Positions 29,959-40,248 of a DNA stretch of 64,000 bases are shown one piece after another. The first letter of the stretch is position 1, and every line of letters begins with the position of its first letter. Location of the stretch: assembly GCA_973895155.1 (NCBI GenBank), contig OZ316897.1, positions 558,001 to 622,000 of the forward strand. The letters run 5' to 3'. The position numbers were made by a program, and so were the translations under genes. The notes under the pieces were generated by a model that saw only the letters and a program-made list of their open reading frames with translations, was not told the DNA's origin and ran no database searches. This DNA is from Marsupella aquatica (Eukaryota > Marchantiophyta).

Positions 29959-32002
29959 TGTAATGCTGTACATTAGTTAGAAATGATGGAAATTTTATAA
30001 ATTTTAAACTTTTTCTAACTCAAGGTACAATCTAGTTACCTTTTGTAGCAATTTAGATCAACTGAACACTTAACCTAATGTTATGCTTCATTGGAGGCTA
30101 TTGCCTATATTGGACAAGGATCGCCAATATAAATCCTTGCTCTTTACATGCTACCAAGAAAGAAGACTGGACATCATTGGAGAAGCAATGCAGACTAGAA
30201 GATTCAAGAACCGGCCTCCAAAACACTTTTTCAACAAGAATGAGCTCTGTATACAATTATCACAATCAGCCGATCTCTGCTATTTTAGTTAAATAGCTAT
30301 CATGGTCAGAAAAGTCTCATACTTTTTCAGGAGGTAGTAGTTGCGTAGTAGAATCATCCCTGCAAGTTTCATCTCAAACCGACATGTGGTTTGAAAGTTA
30401 GAATTTATTTAGTTTTGCTGTTTTTCGCATAGCCGCGACTTCGCCGACGCTTTGTGAAGCGTCCTTTGTATTTTTGGACGCTTTGAAAAGTGTCCACCCA
30501 AGACCACGACGCTTTCTGAAGCGTCCGCCACCCAACCAGCTGTACTCCCACGCTCTGCAATCCACATGAGGAGCGACGCCCATAGAAGCGTCCGCTACCC
30601 CGAAGGCGACATCGACACTACGACGCCACTGAAGCGTCCCACCCGAAGACCAGAAGACGGACGCTGCGGTCAAGACATCAAAGTTTCGACGACGCTTTCT
30701 GAAGCGTCCACAAAAGTCCTTTGTAGTTTTGGACGCTTTCTGAAGCGTCCACTATGTTCCCGACACTTAGAAAAATGTTTCAGTTTTCGCACTTTTATAA
30801 CACCGCGCCAATTTTACCGATTTATTTGAGACACTTAGAGATCTCAGAAAAGTCTGAAACTTTGCCAGCATATAGACTATATGTAGTGGAGTACCCTAGA
30901 AAATTTTCAATTCATTCCGACTCTTAGTTTGGAAGTTAAAATTAGATTAAGATCACTGTTTATTAGTTTTACCGCAAACACCGACGCTTTGTAAAGCGTC
31001 CGCTCAAACCTCGACGCTTTGAGAAGCGTCCCCTGCATTTTCGACACTTTCAGCAGTGTCCATTCACTTTTCAAGGATGACCGTCATTAAGTTTATTCAA
31101 GACCCTTTAGATATGAAAGGGCATATCCTTTCAGTATCTCAGTCTCCTTGGGTTCCTGCTAGCCTATATGAAGTGGAATTTGTGTCATTTTCAAGTGTGA
31201 AGAAATAAAGTAGTGCCTGTGGCATGTGCTGCAGTACTGTAATCACCTTTGCAAAGCTTCCGTGTGTTTTCGTATGGTATGGAGCTTGCAAATACAAAGG
31301 AATTCTTCTCCCTTCCTTGGTCTGAATGATTGAGAGTTTAGATCATTGAAGTAAAATTACTTGTATGAAGTTGAATCTCATAAGTATGAGGGAATAGATT
31401 TCTTAAGTGGTGACAACCCATCTTCTTGAGTTCTTGATGCATAGTTTTTGGCGTGACATTGCTTGTGCATGGGATGTAAAGATTGTTACTCACCAATTAC
31501 CTGTGACTTCAATTTGATCATGATGGTGTTTATTATTCGTGACTCAGAGTACCGACTGGATATCGAAGTGATTGATTACTAGTTTCTTCTAAGTACCTTT
31601 GGAAGGAAAAGTTGAGACGTGTTGACGGCATTTTAGTAATCATCCTAGTACAGTAATCCATTCCAAAAATGTTCTTACGGATATACCATCAAAATCACAT
31701 CAAATGAAGTATTGATGAGAAGTTTCCTTGGTGTTTTCCAGACTCCCTCATCATACCTCAAGATTTCATTGTGTTTTGTTATTTGTTTCCATTTTATTAA
31801 TTGCATTTAAAATGTTTAGCAAACATTCAAATCTATGCCTTGTTGAGCAATCATAGTAAAAGGCTCAAACCTGTGTTTTTGTTACCTTAATCATTCATAA
31901 GTGTTAAATGATAGAAAATCATTCCTTTCTTGTTCTTCCATGGGATTGAATACCGAGTTTTGGACATTAAATGCTGATTTATGTCCTTAGTACAATACTA
32001 CA
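29959..32002 (+). mobile_element. Solo LTR (2044 bp) inserted in tnp2
   Basis: It begins TGTAATGCTGTAC and ends CAATACTACA (TG...CA), flanked by the 5 bp duplication GGTTT (29954-29958 and 32003-32007). CACTA-A shows the empty site, CATGGGTTTTGAGTG. No internal protein domain, primer site or second LTR is seen, so it looks like a solo LTR of an unknown retroelement. The motif GGGATTGAATACCGAGTT near 31945 and the ACTACA end are shared with the solo LTR at 39059-40248. Confidence 0.88.
30445..31060. repeat. Dispersed palindromes GACGCTTT...AAGCGTC inside the solo LTR
   Basis: About nine copies or variants of GGACGCTTTCTGAAGCGTCC, mainly at 30448-30745 with two more at 30980-31030 and a decayed one near 31050. 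Each is an imperfect inverted repeat able to form a short stem, and the spacing is irregular. Confidence 0.8.
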
Positions 32003-33419
32003 GGTTTTGAGTGTTGGTGAAAGAAGAGAGTTTCGACAACGCATAGGGCAGATGCAGTTTCCTACAGGCTATGGTGCCAATCTACGTAAGGCTTTTGGGA
32101 TGGAGGACAGTCATAAATGGCCAATGTATCTCAAGACACATGATTATCATCGTTTACTACAACATATACTTCCTGTGGCAATCATAGGTTTGGGGAGTGA
32201 AGAAGTGCAAGACGCCCTTTGGTCATTGGGCACTTTGTTGAGATGGATATGCTCAAAGGAAATATATGAAGAATCTGAGATACCACGGATGGAGGTATTG
32301 GCAGCAAAGGTGGTATGCAAGTTGGAGAAGGCCTTCCCTCCTTCCTTCTTTGATTGTCAGGTGCATCTTCTCGTTCATCTTGTGAGGGAGGTTGCCATTG
32401 CCGGTCCGGTGCATTGTAGGTGGATGTATTGGCTGGAAAGGTATATGGCCGTGTTAAAGGCTTATGTACGGAACCATGCACGAGTGGAGGGGAGCATGGC
32501 AACTGGATACTTGGCAGCTGAGAGTATGTTTTATTGTAGTAACATCTTAGCTACCATTGATCCTAGTTGTCCACGCACTTGGATGGAAGAGAGGGAAGTG
32601 GAGGAGGACCGTTTAACAGGTGCAAAAAAAACACGCTTACTAACCGCAGTGGAGTTGACACAGGTTAGTACTTTCATGTTGAGTAACAGCAATGTGATGG
32701 AAGATTGGAGAGAGTTTTATGAGGATGCAAAGAGGGAGAGTCGTCGCCCAAGGATCTTTCCAAAGTTCCTTGAGTATATGAAGGAGAAAGTACTTCAGTT
32801 GGATGCTATGGTGGCCCAAGGTGAGAATGTATCACATTTTCCAGATATGACTCCTGAGGTTCGAACAATTGTTCATGGTCCTTTAAGACTTGTTCAGACC
32901 AGAACAGCAATGTGGACACAAGGGAGGCATTTCAGGATTTCTGACCTTGATGAGAAGAGGGGAAGAACTTTTGATTGTGGAGTTCAAGGGCAGTTCATGC
33001 AAGATTCACAAAGTAGCCGTCATGACACTAATGTGATCAGAGATGTGGTGCCTCACTATGGGAAGATTGAGGAGATCTTGATCATATCCTATGATGCCGA
33101 TTCCAAATTTGAAGAGTATGTCTTCAAGTGTAAGTGGTTCAAAATTCACCTGGTTGGTGATAATCGCATGGTACTTCTTGATGAGTGTGGGTTTACTCGA
33201 TTGAAGACATCAGCAACTAGCTTTCAACCATCTCATTGGCAAACATCTAAACCATTTACATTCCCAAGTCACCTTGAGCAGTGTTTCTATATTCCGTACC
33301 CACCAGACCCAGAGTGGTCAGTTGTTATACCGTATGTGCCACGGTCCCGTTCCATTATCTCGGAAAAACCTGACGTTATTATTGTGTCAAATGGAGGAGA
33401 GGATGAGGACCAGGTTTGA
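32003..33419 (+). pseudogene. TNP2: tnp2 transposase, C-terminal part with DUF4218 and DUF4216 (CACTA-B)
   Basis: Continuation of the tnp2 reading frame after the solo LTR (SVGERREFRQRIGQMQFP). It contains DUF4218 (EEVQDALWSLGTLLRW, FPPSFFDCQVHLLVHLVREV, RWMYWLERYM, VEGSMATGYLAAE) and DUF4216 near the end (VPHYGKIEEILIISY, YVFKCKWFKIH). The stop is at 33417-33419, so the complete C-terminus of the CACTA-A protein can be inferred from here. Separated from its N-terminal part, it cannot be expressed normally. Confidence 0.9.
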
Positions 33420-34173
33420 TGCACTAGTAGTAAAACTTGTTGTGGGCCCAGAATTTGACCCTAAACTAACTATCATGGTTTTATTTATATTAACATATTA
33501 ATTTTCTTCTTTTGTTTTACAAACACTTAATTGGACTTTAAAATTTCATCTCACTGTTATATATGCAACCCTAGCCGTTTCCAAAGCTATCCTCATGCAT
33601 GCCACCTTTTTGAAAACCCTAGCTGTAACCTAAACACATGCATTCTCCATCTTGTAAAGAAACTCTCTCAAACATTTCCATTCTACAAACTTTTCAAACA
33701 ACTCTCTTTGCAAAACATTTTCAAGCTTGTCAAGAAACAACTTCTGAACACTTTGTGAATAACACACCATCGGTAATTGTGATGCCAATGGGTTCTCAAC
33801 TTTGCGAATCAACTAGCTTTGGTAACTTGCGACTATTTATACTTCACAATATTGTGCAAAGCTAATAGGTTCACAAGATATATTTGAGTACGTTATTATC
33901 GCTAAATTATGAAACAAAAGAGATCCAAATGCAGTCGCAATGGTCGCGGATCCACAAATAGTTTGCAAGACGAATAGTATCTGAAAGAGTTGCAAATTCA
34001 ATCCGATCTCAAAAAAATTGCGAGGTATTTAGCTTCGCAACACTATGTTGCGAACCTTTGAGCATGGTTTATTGTGATGCGTGTTTGATCACAAAATATC
34101 TGAAGTCGATGACATCGCAAGACCATCCCGGCGTAAAAAAAAACTTTGCAAAAGGGGCCAATATGTAGTAGTG
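33420..34173. repeat. CACTA-B 3' flank, subterminal region and right terminus
   Basis: AT-rich sequence with scattered TTGCGAA and TTCGCAA words, ending in the right terminal repeat (reverse complement of CACTACTACATATTGGCC) at 34173. No gene. The equivalent of CACTA-A is outside the window. Confidence 0.7.
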
Positions 34174-37161
34174 ATTGTCAGGGCTATATCCCAGAAAGCA
34201 ATGCTTTTGTCTCACACCTTTGATAGGCAAACATTCTAGGCCTGAACTCCGCTCCACCTCTTGCACACCGACCTCCTAGAAAAAATGCCTCACACCTTGC
34301 TTCTTGTCATACTCCATTTGCTTTCCTAGGCAAAACCGGTCCTTAAGAAACTCGACCACATCCTTGGCACCCTCCATTGGATGCCCTCCTTCTTTCCACA
34401 ACTGCTCCTTTCGAAGAGCTTGCTTCACCCCACCTCCTAGTCCATCCTGTGGAAGCAAGCATACAACAAAAATGCATCAAATCCTGCACGCTAAAAACTT
34501 CAAAGCTATCGCATAAATCAGCACATAAAAATGTAACACTATTACATACTATAGACAATGAAGCAAAAAAAGGGCCTAGCAAGTAATTACCTGTACACCT
34601 TTCCCATGCCCCGAGGCATGGAAACACCACATTAGTGGGACCCCGTAGTCATGATTGTATTTTGCCACATAGGAAAAAGGGCGGCAAGCTTTAAACTGTG
34701 TTGCACACCCGTCTGACCACATAATGTGATTGTCTACAAAAATCTCTTTCTCTTTCATCCACTTCCAATGGAAATCCAAGCTGTGCTGCACAAAGAAGGT
34801 ATCATGGCTATTGTCATCTGAAATAAAGAAGTGGTAATCAGCCTCAATAAATCTGGTGATCCTCTGGCCCATTTTGTTGTACACCACAGGATCCTCCTCC
34901 TTGTCATACTGGTGCCGGTAGGTGATCAGAACAAGAATAGTGACCTGTCTATTATCCTAGTGAAGGGATTGTACCTCATCTTGCGTTGCAAACGTGTAGT
35001 TCCCTGCAAAGTCAATCGAACTCACTATGGTGCCTTTAGGAAAGGACTTGAGACAATTCTGGTACTGCTCAGCTTGCCATCTAGCATAGAAGTCATGTTT
35101 TATAAACGTTTCTATAGTAGCTGTTACTTTTTCCATAAACACCACCATTGAGGTGACTTTAGTTACTAATCTAAGCCTCTTTCTAACCTTGGAAATCTCT
35201 GCATCATCACGATTCTGGACTTTCTTCTTTTTGGCACTCTTTGGCTTTGGTAAATCATCCAGGTTAATACACTCATATGTTTGCCACACCACAAACTCAT
35301 CCTCTTCATCCACTCTTTCCTCCCATGGACACAACTCTAACAACCCTGGCCCACAGATCTCACAACTACCTAGTAAACAGTCCCTCTTGTGCCAAAGATC
35401 ATCCTCTCCTTTCTTACATAAGGGCTGTGTGCACCACTCTCTCACAGAGCATTGTGTATACTTGTGAGCTTTGCAGGGTTCATCATAACTATTCAGACTC
35501 ACATGAGTAGTGGTACTGCAAGTACCGTCGACAACACTACCATCAATACTATGACTCACTCTAGCAACAATTATAGGGGAACAAACTACACATTGACATG
35601 TGCAACCCACAGGATGTTGAGCTTGTCGTTGCTTGGCAAAGGCTTTGCAAAGTAGGTGCATCTCAACATGTTGCTTACAACAGCAGACATCCCTATCTTT
35701 CATTGTACATATGAAGTAAGGTTTGAGGGCTTGAAAAGATTGCAAACCGATAGTGTAAGCTTTATGTTCTTTCTTCAGCCATTCCTGGAACTTGAAAAAG
35801 TACTCTGCCTGTCACCATGTGCAACATAAGTGAACAAAATGAGTAGTGCACAAAATAAACCAATATTGATTACAGACTTGCACTACTACACTTGCAAACT
35901 TACTACACGATTAGAAATGAGATGCACTACTACATAATTAGCAATTACCTCAGTATCCTCAAGGCGGTGAGTCCTGTGCTCCACATATTCATTCTTTGCA
36001 ATCCTTTTTCATACAAAATCCTTCTTGCCTGGATCAGGCCTGGTAAGCGCCTCCCAAAACCACGCAACATCACCTCAAATCTCCAGAGAAAGGCGATCAA
36101 TCCTTTCCTTTCGCTGACCCATTGGAAAACGCAGTGTTGCATCACCATCTAGCAGAATTCTTTTCTTACTAGCAGATACACAGATGCTCTTTTGATACAC
36201 AATGCTCGAGCAAGAGAAGATTGGTATCTTGCATCCACAATCTTGGGACCTATAAAAGAAGATAGTAGAATATCTTTGGCTGCTTTATGATCTTTACGCC
36301 TTGCATACTTGACTGTTTTCAAAGTGTTCTTTATATCATCGATAGTTGTACTCCATGACAGATCCGCTTTAGGGCAGCCTAGTGAAGTGGGGTGCAATTG
36401 AACCATTCCCTTATGAGTCCAGAAACGCTCCATGATGATCTTCTTAGCAGCAAAATTATGTTGTCTCGTTAATTCGGAAAAGTGCTTTACCATCCCAGTG
36501 ACAACTTGGGTCTGGCTACGGACACTTCTGTTTGGGATATCAGAGGCATCATAATTCTCGATTACCTCACCAAGTAGACACCTCTTCCTCAAACGAGACT
36601 TCTGTTGTCTCCTTCTAGTTGATGCACGCATAGCCTCTTGAGTTGCCACCCCTGTTGCATCTCCAAAAGACTGATCATTTGCATTGCACTCCTCCGCTGA
36701 TCTCAACCTGGACTCCAAATCAATAGTTTGATTCTGCAAGTCATGAATTTGGTATTCCAAAGTTGCAAACTCCCCAGCCAATTGTAGCCAAATTTCATCC
36801 TTGAAGTTGTCAGCCTGCTCTCTTGCATTAGCAAGCAGCTTCTTTGCCTCTATTGCAGCCTCTCGTCCAGCCTGAACAAGCAACTTCTCCGCCTCTATGG
36901 TAGCCTTGTGTCTAGCTTGAGCAATCAACTACTCTACCTCTATTGCAGCCTTGTGTCTAGCCTCAGCAAGCAACTTCTTGGCCTCTATGGCAGCCTCCTG
37001 AATCACCAGCTTCTCTGCCTGCCCCTGAGCATCTTGTAAAGTTTCTTTGGCATGTGTTCTTACTGCATTCACTGCTTGCCCTGCCCTGCCCTACGCTCTC
37101 TTCTCTTAAAATTTTGTCGGTCTCTTTTGGCTTTCGCTGCTTCATCCCAAACACTACTCAT
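34174..37161 (-). pseudogene. DDE-type transposase of E elements (frameshifted, cut by CACTA-B)
   Basis: A candidate start ATG is at 37161 (MSSVWDEAAKAKRDRQNFKRR). Order: a coiled coil of tandem 22-residue repeats (EAEKLLVQAGREAA); a conserved helical DNA-binding-like region (HNFAAKKIIMERFWTHKGM, GCPKADLSW, VKYARRKDHKAAKDI); and a Cys/His-rich region (DVCCCKQHVEMHLLC). Then comes a catalytic-looking core with SSIDFAGNYTFATQDEVQS (first Asp), MWSDGCATQFKACRPF (second Asp) and FHASGHGKGVQ. A CAG|GTAATT donor (about 34592) joins to DGLGGGVKQALRKEQL (34456), giving HGKGVQDG with a third Asp. Frameshifts or stops lie at about 36150, 35940, 34957 and 34280. I know similar proteins in several eukaryotes but cannot name the superfamily. 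Confidence 0.62.
36790..37010 (-). repeat. Tandem coiled-coil repeats within the E1 transposase
   Basis: About four imperfect units of roughly 50-66 bp around GCAGCCTCTATTGAGGCC-like sequence (minus strand), encoding repeated AAIEAKKLLA and ARHKA heptads. E3 has a less repetitive version at 57130-57260, so the number of repeats varies between copies. Confidence 0.6.
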
Positions 37162-38102
37162 GATGTTGGGTTAACACCATGAGATCATGTGTGAGGGTAG
37201 AGATTCACCCTACTTCAACCGCCCTTGAGCTGCCCTGTTTGTTCTCCTAAACGTAGAGTAATGCCACAGAGTAATGAAGGTCTAAATGCAGAGTAATGCC
37301 GCAGCTTCCTATCGCAGAGTAAGGAACATTCGCTACGAGGTCAGATGTTTACAGTCCTTAATATCCCTTAGACCACAATGCATGGCAATGCGACACAAAA
37401 CGCAACATTGAAGCTCCAAACAGGAGCAAAAGAAGGTGAATGTCGAACACGAAAAGGACAAGGTAACACAAAAGTTCTGCAACGCGATGTCCGCGCTTGT
37501 TTCTCTCAATGTCTGGGCTTGTTTCTTGCAAGAAAAACTTACAAGTATAGTGCGGCTGTGAGTACCACCAAATTTCTGCAACGTACGCAATGTTTGGGCT
37601 TGTTTCTTGCAAGAATAACTTACAAGTATAGTGCATCCGTGAGTACCACCAAATTTCTGCATCGCAATATCGGGGCAGCTTGTTTCCCTCGAGAAAAACT
37701 TACTCAAGATTAAGAAAAACTTACAGGTGTAGTGCGTCCACGAGTATATGACATGTAACGATGTTTGTAGAAGGACTCACGACCTAACGCGCCATGTACA
37801 ATGGACTTGGGAACTTGCATAGAGTTCAAACCATAGGGTCAACATGAGTTACAAGGTATTTAATTCCAAGAAAGTACTAAGCTTAGTACCTTAAGTGACA
37901 ATGTCGGCTGTGGGTAGTGAAGGGCAACACCAAGGAAATCATCACCTTTACTTCTTGGGCTACAGAGTAATGCTTGTCTAATCTTGGCCACCCATTCAAA
38001 TACATCTGAGCCCTTCCATGGTCCTTTTTGGCCTCCTTGTACATTTCAAGTACCAGATCCTCTATGGTATTTGAAATGTGACATTTGTGACATCAAATAA
38101 TA
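37162..38102 (-). other. E1 leader region
   Basis: About 940 bp between the terminal repeat and the transposase start. It contains 81 bp tandem repeats at 37500-37745 and a block (GGACCATGGAA, GTGGCCAAGAT) that is conserved in E3 at 44845-44890. It presumably holds the promoter and transposase-binding sites; no gene is seen. Confidence 0.5.
37500..37745. repeat. 81 bp tandem repeats in E1 leader
   Basis: Units begin near 37515 and 37596 (GGGCTTGTTTCTTGCAAGAA), with a third diverged unit near 37675. They share ACTTACAAGTATAGTGC and GTGAGTACCACCAAATTTCT. The TTCTTGCAAGAA core is itself palindromic. Confidence 0.75.
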
Positions 38103-38125
38103 CCCCCTCTAGCTTGCTTTTGGCC
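38103..38125. repeat. E1 left terminal inverted repeat
   Basis: The minus strand reads GGCCAAAAGCAAGCTAGAGG then GGGT, matching 20170-20192 and 58013-58035. It is flanked by the TTGTT target duplication. Confidence 0.88.
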
Positions 38126-38745
38126 AACAATGGCACATTCTCCAAAATGTATGCTGGAGACTGTGTCTGATTTAGCTGGAGATGACGCAACACCCATAAC
38201 ATCTCCCAAAACAATGTAGAGCGTGGATCATGAAGTCCATATCCAACGCCAACTCTAGATTGGCCCTGACATGGCCAACCAGCAATCACCAAATCAATGG
38301 AGCCAACACAATGCAGATGATCCACCCCCAACAATGAAGTATCAACAGGTAGTGCATGCTGATAACCACGAACAACATCCACTGGCAACTACTATGGATA
38401 TCTATCCACCAACATAGCCACATGTCGCAATGAGACCCTCCATGCTGTCTCATCTGTCTCCATATACAAATAATGACGCACAGGAATTCCTGCCTGAAGA
38501 ACAGCAGCCAATCCAGTGCTAATCCCACCAAAAAGATCCAACAAACAAATACCCTCCGATGGATACTGCCAAGCAATAGGAGTGGTATCCAATGGTGAAA
38601 GAGTCACGGTCCATCTGCAAGAGACTGCTCTGCTCCTGACTTGGTGTAAAAGCATGACACCATGCATTATGTACCAATCGTGTTGTTGCCTGTGGCAAGG
38701 CCTGTGCAGTGCCCCACACTGGTGGCACAACACTACCAATAGGTA
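38126..38745 (-). pseudogene. Cytosine-5 DNA methyltransferase, N-terminal half (Gypsy-encoded)
   Basis: The frame shows motif I LLDLFGGISTGLAAVLQAG (S-adenosylmethionine binding), then ETDETAWRV. Motif IV is IAGWPCQGQSRVGVGYGLHD, with the catalytic Cys in PCQ, and motif VI is YILENVP. It is broken by a double TAG after HVAMLVDRYP (near 38392, likely CAGCAG before mutation) and a frameshift upstream near 38590. At 38125 it is interrupted by E1; the continuation is at 20193. Cytosine-5 methyltransferases add a methyl group to DNA cytosine. Inside a retrotransposon it could mark the element's own copies or the host genome; which is unknown. Confidence 0.82.
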
Positions 38746-39058
38746 ATCCCCACATTATATGCTCCTCATGAGACTCCTCCAATGGTGGAACATCTGCTAA
38801 ATGCGCATTACCCTCAATCAAATCATCAGGTCCAGTAATTACACCACTGAATGTTGCCAAAGACAATGGTATGGATTTAGGGCCTCCCATAGGTCCACTA
38901 AATCTCACTGGCAATTTGCTCAATCGAGCATCTCCTAACTACCAATCAGGTCTATATGACACTGATTCCTCCAAAAAATCAAGAATAAATCCCATGGGGT
39001 AGAGCACTGTACATCCCACCAACACATCATATGACTCTACCTTAGTCAGAATAGCTCG
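38746..39058 (-). pseudogene. Gypsy protease end and linker to methyltransferase
   Basis: Minus frame with ESYDVLVGCTVLYPMGFILDF, SYRPDW and LSKLPVRFSG, which reads as the last part of the retroviral-type protease and the spacer before the methyltransferase. The same open frame runs on to 38519 in another phase. It joins to 40249 once the solo LTR is removed. Confidence 0.6.
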
Positions 39059-40248
39059 TGTGATAAGGGAGCTTACCCCAAAATACCAAAACTATTACCA
39101 CATCTTGCATTATTGATTCCTTTTACTAGGAAACTTAGTGGTTGGACGAGCTTAATGAATCAATGAGCAACTTAACCCTCATACAGGAAAACCTTATAGA
39201 CCTCAAATGGACCCACAACTTTGTCAAGAGCTTACTTGGACTTCATGAAGTATTTTTCCTGAGGTAACAAACTTCACCAAACTTAGATAGTACATTTTTG
39301 TTTTCTTTTGTTAAAAAACCATTTTAGCTAGTTTTAGTTTAGGTTTGAGGCATGAAAGGGTATGCCCTTTCACCCTCCAAATAAGGAAGACCTTTCACTC
39401 TGGTCTCTACCACTATATAGGTTAGATGTTTTTCCTTTGTTGGGGTTGAAGTTCTTCCTTTGTTCCGAGAGGAGGAAAGGAGAAGTTTAGGGTGATGATC
39501 ATCTTTCACCAACAAAATCCAAAGTCTAGGTGCCTCAAGAAATCCTAGCATCCCGTGCTCAAGCAATTCTCTATCACCATAGCTTAACTCCAAAAGTTCA
39601 AAGACGAGGTCAAGTCACCGACATGACGGAATCTGTTGACTCGGGTCTTCGAAACATGAGTAATACAAGGTTTTACTTCGAAGGTGTGGTGAAACAAACA
39701 TCAACACCAAAGAAGGGAAGAAGACTCCTTAATACAACCTCGGCCTTAGCCTAAACTTCACTTAGCTCTAGGCTATTCCTAAGCTGACAAGGGACAAAGT
39801 GAAAGATGATGCGGACATTCATCTCTTTTAGTACCGCAAGGATGCTGAAGTAGAAGTCTATTAGCCATTTCCAAGTATCACCATCGAGAAAAGGAAAGGC
39901 GTGTTGACGGCACTTTAATATGACTCTCTAGTAGCCATTCCGCGCCAGAAAGAAGCGATGGGTTCTCCATCTTAAGTCTTTACCTATAAAATGATGTAGA
40001 GAAGGAACCTCGGCGTATGCTAGCCTCTCTCTTCATACCTCAAAAGCATACTTTTTGCTTGTGTTTTGTTAGTTGATATGTTTTTGTTAATTTGCATTTT
40101 TGAAACCGTAGAGCTTTTGAGTCCAAGCTCTTTAAACCACTCAAAGTTTGTTTAAATCATCAATCCATTACAACTTGTTCTTTACGGGATTGAATACCGA
40201 GTTGGAAGACCGTAAAGTGTGCTTTTTGGTTTTCCCTGGCAAACTACA
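39059..40248 (+). mobile_element. Solo LTR (1190 bp) in the Gypsy protease
   Basis: It starts TGTGATAAGGGAGC and ends GCAAACTACA, flanked by perfect 5 bp duplications GCTCG (39054-39058 and 40249-40253). Removing it restores the protease reading (HARA then ILTKVESYDVLVG). It shares GGGATTGAATACCGAGTT (40186) and the ACTACA end with the LTR at 29959-32002, so both are from related families. No internal coding region. Confidence 0.9.

Larger units (their letters stand above)
22245..34173 (+). mobile_element. CACTA-B: CACTA/EnSpm transposon carrying a SET domain
   Basis: The left end is CACTACAACACTATCGGCC; the right end, reverse complemented, is CACTACTACATATTGGCCCC. About 24 of the first 31 positions match. 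The flanking triplets are TTT and ATT, not a perfect duplication, which fits an exchange of flanks by inversion. Order: subterminal repeats, TNPA-like gene (minus), telomere-like tract, N-terminal exon, SET exon, tnp2 (split by a solo LTR), terminal repeats. It is inserted in the Gypsy RNase H on the left and abuts the E1 transposase on the right. Confidence 0.95.
34174..38125 (-). mobile_element. E1 DNA transposon, left-hand part with transposase
   Basis: The left terminal repeat ends at 38125 (GGCCAAAAGCAAGCTAGAGG on the minus strand), flanked by AACAA (38126-38130, TTGTT on the minus strand). It contains a leader with 81 bp repeats and the transposase reading away from this end. It is cut at 34174 by CACTA-B. 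The rest of the element lies at 8789-20192 if the inversion model is right. Confidence 0.82.

Noticed and set aside
22242-34176. CACTA-B as a simple insertion with 3 bp duplication
   Set aside because: The flanking triplets differ (TTT/ATT) and the two sides belong to different elements (Gypsy RNase H versus E1 transposase), so a simple insertion does not explain it.
35153-35655. Plus-strand frames over the E1 transposase
   Set aside because: Antisense shadows of the Cys-rich region and core of the transposase.
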